From positions 1 to 14,175 of the forward strand of contig JAPOLF010000027.1 of assembly GCA_029977305.1 (NCBI GenBank): a stretch of 14,175 bases of DNA. Direction: 5' to 3'. The position numbers were made by a program, and so were the translations under genes. This DNA comes from a bacterium (GTDB lineage: Bacteria; Chloroflexota; Chloroflexia; Thermomicrobiales; UBA6265). Numbering within the stretch: the first letter of the stretch is position 1; the number at the start of each line of letters is the position of its first letter. Below, one piece after another: positions 7,130-14,001 of this stretch. The notes beneath the pieces are model-generated. The model did no database searches. It had not been told where the DNA came from and worked only from the letters and a program-made list of their open reading frames with translations.

Positions 7130-7144
7130 CCCGCATCGTGCGGG
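7130..7144 (+). promoter_or_regulatory. 6-bp hairpin in the RraA-like gene leader
   Basis: CCCGCA-TCG-TGCGGG is a perfect 6-bp inverted repeat with a 3-nt loop, ending 24 nt before the ATG. Its left arm repeats CCCGCATCG, already present at 7113-7121 (17 nt apart start to start). The repeat suggests tandem protein-binding half sites; a leader stem is the alternative. Confidence 0.3.
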
Positions 7145-7168
7145 TTCGGACAAGCACGGAGCACCGCC

Positions 7169-7873
7169 ATGCCGCAATGGACCTCGGACGACGAACTCTT
7201 CGCCCTCGCCAAGCGCGAGTTGTTCACCGCCGTCGTCGGCGACTGCCTCGACCACATGGGCCTGCGCCGCCACTTCCTGCCGCCGGTCTTCTCGCCGCTG
7301 CGCGATGACATGGTCACGATCGGCCGGGCAATGACGGTCCTCGAAACAGATGTCTATGACCCCGCCAGCATCACCGGCGGTCCGCAGGGGGATACCGACC
7401 TGAAGAAGGCGTTCGGCCTGCTCTTCCGTGCCCTCGATGACCTCCGCCCGAACGAGGTCTACCTCTGCACCGGCGGCACCCCGCGCTACGCCCTCTGGGG
7501 CGAACTGATGAGCCTCCGCGCGAAGGCCTGCGGTGCGGTTGGCGCGGTCGTCGACGGCTTCTCCCGCGACACTCCCGGCATCCTCGCGCTCAACTTCCCG
7601 GTCTTCTCGCACGGGCGCTATGCACAGGACCAAGGTGTGCGGGGCAAGGTGGTCGATTGGCGGGTGCCGCTCGAGTTCGCGAATGGCGTGCGCGTGAACT
7701 CCGGCGATGTCGTCTTCGCCGATCTCGACGGCGTGCTCGTCATCCCGGCCGAAGCGGTGGAGGAGGCCTTCACCCGCGCCATCGAGAAAGTCCGCGGCGA
7801 GAAACTGGTGCGCGATGCCATCGTCAACGGCATGAGCACCGTGGATGCCTTCGCCAAGTTCGGCATCATGTGA
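7169..7873 (+). CDS. RraA-like / HMG aldolase family protein
   Basis: A 234-residue member of the RraA-like (formerly 'dimethylmenaquinone methyltransferase') fold. Characterised relatives are 4-hydroxy-4-methyl-2-oxoglutarate/oxaloacetate aldolases or RNase E inhibitors. It probably acts as a cytoplasmic metal-dependent aldolase or decarboxylase on a 2-oxo acid. Visible marks are 'VGDCLDHMG' (23-31), 'WGELMS' (110-115), 'VVDGFSRD' (127-134) with R133 and metal-binding D134 as in class II pyruvate aldolases, and 'VVFADLDGVLVIP' (181-193). GGAG lies 7 nt before the ATG. It diverges from a mannonate-dehydratase-like gene, and the receptor-channel gene begins 86 nt downstream on the same strand. 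RNase E regulation is less likely because the neighbours are sugar-acid genes. The family is sure; the substrate is not. Confidence 0.85.
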   Translation: MPQWTSDDELFALAKRELFTAVVGDCLDHMGLRRHFLPPVFSPLRDDMVTIGRAMTVLETDVYDPASITGGPQGDTDLKKAFGLLFRALDDLRPNEVYLCTGGTPRYALWGELMSLRAKACGAVGAVVDGFSRDTPGILALNFPVFSHGRYAQDQGVRGKVVDWRVPLEFANGVRVNSGDVVFADLDGVLVIPAEAVEEAFTRAIEKVRGEKLVRDAIVNGMSTVDAFAKFGIM

Positions 7874-7884
7874 CGACAGGTCCG

Positions 7885-7906
7885 CGCCGCTTCGGCGATG
7901 ATCGCC
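7885..7906 (+). other. two overlapping small stems between RraA-like and channel genes
   Basis: CGCCG-CTT-CGGCG (7885-7897) and GGCGA-TGA-TCGCC (7894-7906) are two mutually exclusive 5-bp hairpins, starting 11 nt after the RraA-like stop. There is no T-tract, so read-through into the channel gene is expected. They may modulate relative expression. Chance occurrence is possible. Confidence 0.2.
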
Positions 7907-7959
7907 ACGGTGTGGTCTCGCCCACGCCCTGACCTCCTGCACCTCACCGGAGACCGACG

Positions 7960-10536
7960 ATGACCGACGCCCCGCTCACGGCCCAAGTGCTGACCAACCG
8001 CGCCATCGAGTCCGCCAACAACGGCGAACTCGGCGACGCCCGCACCCTCCTCGCCGAGGCGCTCACCCGCGACCCGAGTTATCGCTTGGCGTGGCTCTGG
8101 TACGCGCACGTCGCTGATTCCGACGGCGAGCGCAAGTTCTGCCTCCAACAGGCAAAGGCACTCAAGGACGACCCGAGCCTCGCCGCCGACCTGCAACGCC
8201 TCATCAAAGTGGAGGCGGAGCGGCCCAACGCGCTGCGCGAACTCGTCGACCCCGAACCGCCGCCGCATCTCGGCCCGATCACCGCGGGCAAGCGCCCCGG
8301 ATTCGATTGGTGGTGGATTCTCGGCGTGGTCGCCGCCGTGGCCTTCGCCGCGGTGGCGCTCTGGTACTTCGCGCCGGAGGAACGGCAAACCGGCGAGCCC
8401 GTCTACGTGGCCTTCGTCTCCGGATTCACCGACGAGCCCGGCGACATCTCCACCGAAATGGAGCGGGTCGCCCAGCTCAGCTGGGACACGATCAACGCCC
8501 GCGGCGGCATCAACGGCCATCCGGTCCAGATGCTGGTCTACGACGACGATGACGACCCGGCGAAAGCCGAGGAGATCGCCAAGCAGATCGTCGCCGAGGA
8601 CAAGGTCCTCGCGGTCATCGGTCACGGATCGAGCGCCGCCTGCGCCGCGGCCGGACCGATCTACCAAGCCGCGGAGATCCTCGTCATCTCCAGCGTCTGC
8701 ACCATCGACAGCATCACCCGCAACAACGACTGGTTCTTCCGCTCCACCTACGACAACCATTACCAAGGCATGGGTATCGCGGCGTACCTCGACGACATCC
8801 TCGACGCGCAGGACGTCCTGCTCCTCGTGAGCGACGACATCGACAGCATCAACCTCGCCGACAACATCGAGAAGTTCTCCGACGGCGTCAATCTCACCCG
8901 TCTCCCCATTGCCGACACCACCGGTCGTGGACTGCTTGGCGTGGTCGATGAGATCAAGCGCATCACCGACCGCGACACCATTCTCGTCTTCGCCACCCAA
9001 GACGACATCGCCGAGCAGTTGGTGATCGCGATGCGCAATCGCGGCATCACCAACCAGGTCCTCGGCGGCGACAACCTCGGCTCACAGGCATTCCTCAACC
9101 GATTCAGCGACATGCCGCAGGAACAGCTGAGCCCCGGCTACTACAGCGACGGGATCATCGCGGCGGCGCCGATGGTCGTCGACAGCCTCTCCGGCAATGC
9201 GCTTCAGGCCCTGCGGATCTATCGCGCGCGTTTCGGCACCGATCCCGATTGGCAGGCCGCCACCACCTATGACGCCACCTACGCCATCCGAGACGCGATG
9301 GCCCGTTCCGGCATCACCGGGTTGCCGGAGAACCGCATCGAGGAGCGCCACGCGATCCGCGATGCCATCGACGCGATGGACACCCCCGCCACCGCATCCA
9401 ACGGCGTGCTCGGACAGATCTTGTTCGACAAGGACGGCACCATGCCGCGCTACCCGGTCTTCGGGATCGCGTCAGGCGGCACGTATGTTTCCGCCCCGGT
9501 GCAATTGCACCCCTACGCCCCCGTCTCGGCCACGTCACTCCAAGCGGACCTTGCCTCCGGCAAGTCGTTCGTCGTCGACAACGTGGTCCTGCAGCGCCAG
9601 CAGATCGTCTTCACCGGGATCAACTTCAACGAAGTGAGCGATCTCGATCTCGGCAACCCGTCGTTCTACGCCGATTTCTTCATCTGGTTCACCTATGCCG
9701 GCGATGAATCCGCGACCAACATCGTCTTCCAGAACGCCGTGAACCCCAGCCTCGCGCTCGGTGACCCGATCCGCGAGAGCGCCACGCCTGATGGCCTCAC
9801 CTACCGGCTCTACCGCGTCACCGGCCGGTTCAAGGCACCACTCGAGTTCCAGGACTTCCCGTTCGATGTTCAGGATCTCGTCGTCGTCTTCCAGAACAAG
9901 ACAATGCCCTCGAGCGAACTCGTCTACGCAATCGACCAGAGTCTGCTTCAGACCCCGCAGGAGGTTCGCCTCGCGAGCGGGATCGACGTGACGGCGTCCA
10001 TCAACCAGATTCCCAACTGGTTGGCAACCAGCGTCGACTTTTATCAGGAGACCATCGGCAGCAGCAGTTTCATGGGCGATCCGACCGCCAACTCGGCGCG
10101 CGGCGTCCATTTCTCGCTCATGGCCAGCGACATCACCATCGAACGCGACATCAAGCCCTTCCTGATCAAGAACCTGCTGCCGCTGGCGCTGCTGGTGCTG
10201 GTGACCTACGTCTCGCTCTACTTCCCGCACAGCAGGACGGGTGCCCGCGTCTCCTTCGGCATCACCGGCATCCTCACCGGCGCGGTGATGCTCAACAACG
10301 TCACCAACTCCCTGCCGGACGTCGGTTACACCGTCGCCATCGAATGGCTGTTCTATGCCTTCATCCTGCTGTCGGCGTGCTGCATCATCATCGGGCTCGT
10401 GGGCGATTACCTCTGGGACCAGCGGAACCTCGTCACGCTGCGCCGCCTCGATCTCTTCTCCCACGTCTTCTTCATCACCTTCGTCGTCTCGGTGGTGATG
10501 GTGTATGTCGCGAGATTTGACCTGGTGGCCGGCTAG
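7960..10536 (+). CDS. TPR + LivJ-type binding domain + pentameric ligand-gated ion channel fusion
   Basis: An 858-residue predicted receptor-channel. Residues 7-75 form a TPR-like helical pair ('AIESANNGELGDARTLL', 'AWLWYAHVADSDGERKFC'). KR at 111-112 precedes a membrane helix (117-137). Residues 145-510 are a LivJ/Peripla_BP_6-type domain ('INARGGINGHPV', 'VYDDDDDP', 'GHGSSAACAAAG', 'SSVCT', 'FRSTYDNHYQG'). Residues 525-730 are a channel extracellular domain with 'FYADFFIWFTY' and the Pro-loop 'FQDFPFDVQ' (630-638), lacking the Cys pair as other bacterial members do. R729 precedes M1 (733-755, Pro741). M2 is about 761-785, then 'SLPDVGY', M3 790-815, a short loop, and M4 832-853. The helix count puts the N-terminus inside and the C-terminus outside, as channels require. 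It probably opens an ion pore when a small metabolite binds, either at the extra domain or at the canonical subunit interface. Ribosome site CGGAGA lies 7 nt upstream of the ATG. Automatic pipelines could label it only an ABC substrate-binding protein. Confidence 0.88.
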   Translation: MTDAPLTAQVLTNRAIESANNGELGDARTLLAEALTRDPSYRLAWLWYAHVADSDGERKFCLQQAKALKDDPSLAADLQRLIKVEAERPNALRELVDPEPPPHLGPITAGKRPGFDWWWILGVVAAVAFAAVALWYFAPEERQTGEPVYVAFVSGFTDEPGDISTEMERVAQLSWDTINARGGINGHPVQMLVYDDDDDPAKAEEIAKQIVAEDKVLAVIGHGSSAACAAAGPIYQAAEILVISSVCTIDSITRNNDWFFRSTYDNHYQGMGIAAYLDDILDAQDVLLLVSDDIDSINLADNIEKFSDGVNLTRLPIADTTGRGLLGVVDEIKRITDRDTILVFATQDDIAEQLVIAMRNRGITNQVLGGDNLGSQAFLNRFSDMPQEQLSPGYYSDGIIAAAPMVVDSLSGNALQALRIYRARFGTDPDWQAATTYDATYAIRDAMARSGITGLPENRIEERHAIRDAIDAMDTPATASNGVLGQILFDKDGTMPRYPVFGIASGGTYVSAPVQLHPYAPVSATSLQADLASGKSFVVDNVVLQRQQIVFTGINFNEVSDLDLGNPSFYADFFIWFTYAGDESATNIVFQNAVNPSLALGDPIRESATPDGLTYRLYRVTGRFKAPLEFQDFPFDVQDLVVVFQNKTMPSSELVYAIDQSLLQTPQEVRLASGIDVTASINQIPNWLATSVDFYQETIGSSSFMGDPTANSARGVHFSLMASDITIERDIKPFLIKNLLPLALLVLVTYVSLYFPHSRTGARVSFGITGILTGAVMLNNVTNSLPDVGYTVAIEWLFYAFILLSACCIIIGLVGDYLWDQRNLVTLRRLDLFSHVFFITFVVSVVMVYVARFDLVAG

Positions 10537-11582
10537 GCTGCGCGGAGCCGCCGCGCGTTGATCGCGGTCGCGGCAATCGCGATCACCGCGCCGACCACCG
10601 CCATCCCGAGCGCGAGCAGCACCGGCAGGTTCAACATCACCTCGAGCAGGGCATCCGCCACCGCACGCGAGTTCGGTTTCGGGATCTGCCCGAGCAGAAT
10701 CCGCTGCCCCACCAGCAGCACGACCAACAACACGACCATGCTGATCGTGAGGCCCATGCCGAGGCGTCGCACCCAACCCCAACGCCCGGGCGCGACCGCC
10801 ACCACCGCGAGGAAGAGCGCCAGCGCAGCGACGGGAAGCGCCAACCCAAGCACGCTCACCGTGCGCAACACCGCGCGCAGGGCGTCCGCGTCAGCTTCGT
10901 TCATCAGCTGGATGCGCAGCTTCTCGCCCGGGATCCGGATCTTCGCCAGCAGCGGGATGCCTGAATCGGCGAGGTCCTGCTGAATCTGCGGGAGGAACGG
11001 CACCAGGTTGAGCTCGAGCGGACCCGTGGTGTCCTCCGTGGCGAGCAAGCGCTTCTGGATCAACCGCATCGCATCATTCCAGGCGGCGGAGAATTTTGGG
11101 GACTGCATCGCCTTCTGGGTTGCAGCCTCGGCGCGGGCGCGGATCGCTTCCTCGTTGAATCCGAGCGGGATGGTGATCCCGCCGACCTTCACCTCAGACC
11201 CGAGTTCCGCGATGGGGGTGGCCGCCGGAAGCATCGCCGCCGCCTTGCCGAAGATCCGCTCACGGACCGCGGCAACCAACTCGTCACCGGCCGACGCCAC
11301 CCGATCATTCGCCTTCTCGGTCAGCTTGGCCGCGGCCACCCCGACATCCTTGGCAATCGCATCACGCATGTGCTGGTTCGTCGCGATCGGTGCGACGAGC
11401 GCCTCGAAGTGATTGGTGTCGAGCAGTGAGTACTTGGCCCATCCGGCCACCAGCGCCAGTGGCGCCATGATGCAGAAGAGCACCAGCAGAACCCAAGCAG
11501 TCCCGCTGCGCAGCCTGGACGGCCGCTTCCGTGGCGCGGCGGCAGACGCACTCACACCGCTCTCGAGGACGCCGTCGGTCAT
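10533..11582 (-). CDS. four-helix membrane protein with large outer domain, function unknown
   Basis: A 349-residue membrane protein with no function I can name. It has a basic cytoplasmic N-terminus (residues 17-26), helix 1 at 29-47, an outer domain of about 190 residues (50-240), then three helices (243-264, 275-295, 319-343) and a basic tail. 'LLDTNHFEALVAPIA' just after helix 1 resembles a motif I recall from actinobacterial integral membrane proteins ('LDTDRFVATVAPLA'-like). The outer domain is rich in Ala, Glu and Lys with amphipathic stretches. The frame extends to ATG 11612, but ATG 11582 has GAAAGGA about 8 nt upstream and lies 16 nt after the preceding gene, so it was chosen. It is the last gene of the membrane-protein block. 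Its TAG overlaps the channel gene's TAG in a shared CTAG. Confidence 0.75.
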   Translation of the reverse strand: MTDGVLESGVSASAAAPRKRPSRLRSGTAWVLLVLFCIMAPLALVAGWAKYSLLDTNHFEALVAPIATNQHMRDAIAKDVGVAAAKLTEKANDRVASAGDELVAAVRERIFGKAAAMLPAATPIAELGSEVKVGGITIPLGFNEEAIRARAEAATQKAMQSPKFSAAWNDAMRLIQKRLLATEDTTGPLELNLVPFLPQIQQDLADSGIPLLAKIRIPGEKLRIQLMNEADADALRAVLRTVSVLGLALPVAALALFLAVVAVAPGRWGWVRRLGMGLTISMVVLLVVLLVGQRILLGQIPKPNSRAVADALLEVMLNLPVLLALGMAVVGAVIAIAATAINARRLRAA

Positions 11583-11598
11583 CACCGATCCTTTCCGC

Positions 11599-12534
11599 TC
11601 ACGCCGAGTCATCTCTCGGCGGATCGTACCGCCTTCCGAGGACGGCCGAAGCCATCGCCCCGCCGATCAACACCAGACTCGTCAGGTAGAAGAAGACCAG
11701 CAGCAGGAGCACGCTGCTCGCGGCGCCATAGGCGCTCCCCGGGTTGGAGACGTTCAAGTAGATCTGGAACCCCTTGAGCAGTGCCACCCAGATGATGGTC
11801 GCGGCGGCCGCTCCGGGCAGGAACCATCGCCATTGATGTTGCATCCCCGCCCCGAAACGGTACATCAACACCAGTGCGCCGAACACCAGCAGCAACGACA
11901 ACGGCTGCCGCAGGATCGTCCAGATCGTCGAGGCTTGATCCTCCCCACCCGTCACCTGGCCGAGCAGCCTGCTGATCGACTCCCCGAACAGGAACAGCAG
12001 AAAGCCGAGCACCAGCATCACCGAGAGCAGCAACACGGAGAGTGCCCCCATCAGACGCCGCAACCAGTAGGGGCGTTCATCCTTGACCCCACCGGCTTGG
12101 GCACAGGCGTAGGCCATCGATTGGAATCCGCCCCCCGCGATCGCCAGCGCGACGAGCGATGTCGCGATCGCCGAGACCGTCGGCACGAATTCGTGGGCCC
12201 GCTGGATCGCGCCATCGATCAGTGAATCCAGCACGGGACGCAATTGCTCCGGCGCTTGGCGATTGATCGCCTCCTTGATCGAGTCGGTGATCTGGAAGTT
12301 GAAATGGCCGTCGATTTGGACCGCGATCGCCATCACCGCCAACAGGATCGACGGCAGGGCGAAGATCAGGCTGTACGCCACCTGCGCCGACAACGCGGTC
12401 GGATTCGACGCCTTGATCGAACCCATGATGTCGTCCCACAGATCCTTGACCGTGGGGGTGCGCACGTCAGGTGGCGCCTCGCACGTCTCCGCCGGCACCG
12501 GCGATGGCTGCGCAGGATGATCGACGTCAGCCAT
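11599..12534 (-). CDS. YihY/virulence factor BrkB family membrane protein
   Basis: An inner-membrane protein of 311 residues, close to the usual family length. Six helices are predicted near 52-73, 117-137, 162-184, 209-226, 236-256 and 271-292. Family marks are 'SAQVAYSLIFALPSILLAV' in helix 1 (where relatives have 'ALAYYTLLSLFPLLL'-like text), 'KGFQIYLNV' (254-262) and 'GSAYGAASSVLLLLVFFYL' (266-284), the classic BrkB C-terminal block. Older annotation as ribonuclease BN is a known error; a transporter role is suspected but unproven. The N-terminal 30 residues are Pro-rich and presumably disordered in the cytoplasm. GGAG lies about 12 nt before the ATG, a loose spacing. It sits 29 nt after the HdeD-like gene and 16 nt before the next gene, so co-transcription is likely. 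Confidence 0.88.
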   Translation of the reverse strand: MADVDHPAQPSPVPAETCEAPPDVRTPTVKDLWDDIMGSIKASNPTALSAQVAYSLIFALPSILLAVMAIAVQIDGHFNFQITDSIKEAINRQAPEQLRPVLDSLIDGAIQRAHEFVPTVSAIATSLVALAIAGGGFQSMAYACAQAGGVKDERPYWLRRLMGALSVLLLSVMLVLGFLLFLFGESISRLLGQVTGGEDQASTIWTILRQPLSLLLVFGALVLMYRFGAGMQHQWRWFLPGAAAATIIWVALLKGFQIYLNVSNPGSAYGAASSVLLLLVFFYLTSLVLIGGAMASAVLGRRYDPPRDDSA

Positions 12535-12563
12535 CGTGGCGCGGTGCTCCCATCAGTGACGCG

Positions 12564-13136
12564 CTATTTCGCGCTGCGCAGTTGCATCGTCGCGAGCCCG
12601 GCGAGCAACGCACCGCCGATCAGCACGATCCACCCGAGCAACGATGACCCGGTGCCGGTGTCCCCGGCGAACAACACCATGATGCCAAGCGCGATCGCCA
12701 ATGCCGAGTTGAGCAGCACCTGCATCTGGAACCCGCCGCCGCTCTTCGTCATCAGCATCCCCGCGATGCCGATCACCCCGACCACGAGCAAGCCCATCCC
12801 GAGCACGGTCTTCGCCGCCGACGGCGTCATCGAGGACCAGACCGGTTCGAGGGCGACCAAGGTGCCTACCGTCGCCCCGACTCCGCCGCGCAGCATCTGG
12901 TATGGCAGGAACGGCTGATTCAGGTTGGCGAAGCCGCCGATGATCTCCTGGATGCTCAGCGCGAGCAGGGCCACGCCGAGCAGCACCCGCGTCGCGTCAC
13001 GCGCCCCCTCCGGGTTCAGCAGCATGAACAGCCCGATCACCGCGAGCGCGATCCCCTCGAGCAGGATCACCGCTGGATTGGCGGTCCGCTTCCACGGCGC
13101 ATTGTCCGAAAGAAACGACTTTGCAGTGTCAGTCAT
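12564..13136 (-). CDS. HdeD/DUF308 family membrane protein
   Basis: A 190-residue membrane protein with six predicted helices (about 21-40, 50-70, 81-97, 107-129, 138-157, 163-184) in three similar hairpins, as in the HdeD/DUF308 family. E. coli HdeD is linked to acid resistance at high cell density, but its mechanism is unknown. Visible repeats are 'LLEGIALAVIGLFMLLNP' in helix 1 and 'LNSALAIALGIMVLFAGD' in helix 5, each ending in a turn. The strong ribosome site GGAGGAACGAG directly precedes the ATG. It lies 60 nt after the TRIC-like gene and 29 nt before the BrkB-family gene on the same strand. The 60-nt gap shows no clear promoter, so the four genes probably form one unit. Family confidence is good; function is unknown. 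Confidence 0.8.
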   Translation of the reverse strand: MTDTAKSFLSDNAPWKRTANPAVILLEGIALAVIGLFMLLNPEGARDATRVLLGVALLALSIQEIIGGFANLNQPFLPYQMLRGGVGATVGTLVALEPVWSSMTPSAAKTVLGMGLLVVGVIGIAGMLMTKSGGGFQMQVLLNSALAIALGIMVLFAGDTGTGSSLLGWIVLIGGALLAGLATMQLRSAK

Positions 13137-13196
13137 CTCGTTCCTCCTCTCGCCCTACTCTGAGTGGCAGACGCCGCCGTCCACCTCCCGGTTTTC

Positions 13197-13871
13197 TCAC
13201 GAGGTGCCATCGCTCGGTGGGACATCGTTGAACGCCGGACGCGTCCGGATATTGAACAGCACCGAGAGCGCCCGCACTGCCGACCCGATCACCACGGCCG
13301 TCCACCCGGCGATGAACGCCGGGACGCCCATCCAAAAATACATCCCGAGGAACGCCATGATCCCGATGAGCACCGCAAGCGCCGAGAGCGTCCCCGGCTT
13401 CAGGATCGTCACTTCCTGATTCACCATCACGTCTCGGATCACGCCGCCGCCCACGCCGTTGATCACCCCGACGAACACCGACGCCGGCAGTGACAACCCC
13501 GCCGCGAGACACATCTGCAACCCGACCAATCCATAGGCCGCCGAGCCGATCGCGTCGATCAACTCCACCGTGAGATCGATGTGCTGCATCATCCGCTGCA
13601 GCCGACGCCCGAACGCCCACACCGCACACGCGACCACCACCGCGAAGAGGATCGGCCAGCCGTCCTTCATCGCCTCGGGTGGCCCGTTGTTGATGAAGAT
13701 GCCGTCGCGGATCAGGCCGCCACCAACGGAGCTGATGATCGCCAGCATCACCAACCCGGCGATGTCGTAGCCGCGGCGCGCAGCGATCAACGCACCCGAC
13801 ATCGCCCACAACACGGTGGCGACGTAGGTGAACGACATCGGCAATTGGAAATCCATGGATCCCGAGGTCAC
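13197..13871 (-). CDS. TRIC cation channel family protein (UPF0126)
   Basis: A 224-residue membrane protein of the TRIC family, whose bacterial members form trimeric monovalent-cation (K+) channels. It has two homologous three-helix repeats plus a seventh helix. The diagnostic glycine-rich pore motifs occur once per repeat: GGGLIRD (50-56) and GGGVIRD (141-147), each after a 'GALIAARRGYDIAG' or 'GLVGLQ'-type helix. The frame is open to a GTG at 13898, but that start has no ribosome site. GTG 13871 has GGAAGGG exactly 7 nt upstream and was chosen; ATG 13856 is the alternative and lacks a good site. It is first in a four-gene minus-strand membrane block. It diverges from a cyclase-family gene across 130 nt. 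The channel family is secure; ion selectivity in this organism is inferred from relatives. Confidence 0.85.
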   Translation of the reverse strand: MTSGSMDFQLPMSFTYVATVLWAMSGALIAARRGYDIAGLVMLAIISSVGGGLIRDGIFINNGPPEAMKDGWPILFAVVVACAVWAFGRRLQRMMQHIDLTVELIDAIGSAAYGLVGLQMCLAAGLSLPASVFVGVINGVGGGVIRDVMVNQEVTILKPGTLSALAVLIGIMAFLGMYFWMGVPAFIAGWTAVVIGSAVRALSVLFNIRTRPAFNDVPPSDGTS

Positions 13872-13917
13872 GACGCACCCTTCCGGAAACCACGCCACGA
13901 ACGCCGGCGGCTTGCGC

Positions 13918-13924
13918 TAGTGTA
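13918..13924. promoter_or_regulatory. overlapping divergent -10 candidates (TAGTGTA)
   Basis: On the plus strand TAGTGT (13918-13923) lies 79 nt before the cyclase-family ATG. On the minus strand TACACT (13924-13919) lies about 48 nt before the TRIC-like GTG. They share five bases. TACACT also occurs in the candidate promoter of the DUF2779 gene. No clear -35 is seen on either side. The rest of the 130-nt gap shows nothing else I can support. Confidence 0.35.
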
Positions 13925-14001
13925 CGGTCATCGCGGAACGATGCACCGCACCCTCCTGCCCGAGCAACCGCCGCTCCGCAGGATCGCCAAGGATTCTTCC
14001 C

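Noticed and set aside
5091..7334. Long plus-strand open frame of 747 codons
   Set aside because: It runs antisense through the DUF2779 nuclease and mannonate-dehydratase-like genes, both with clear family motifs. Its product is Arg/His/Pro-rich without any domain, as expected from GC-rich antisense DNA.
7618..9000. Minus-strand open frame of 460 codons
   Set aside because: Antisense to the RraA-like gene and the receptor-channel; rich in Val, Asp, Gly and Arg with no recognisable domain.
7960..10536. Simple ABC-transporter substrate-binding protein
   Set aside because: The C-terminal 330 residues carry the Pro-loop, M1-M4 and an M2 pore motif, and no ABC permease or ATPase gene is adjacent.
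9535..10782. Minus-strand open frame of 415 codons
   Set aside because: Antisense to the channel's conserved Pro-loop and membrane helices; Asp/Glu/Arg-rich shadow product.
11599..12534. Ribonuclease BN
   Set aside because: That label for the YihY/BrkB family is a known historical misannotation; the protein is a six-helix membrane protein with no nuclease motif.
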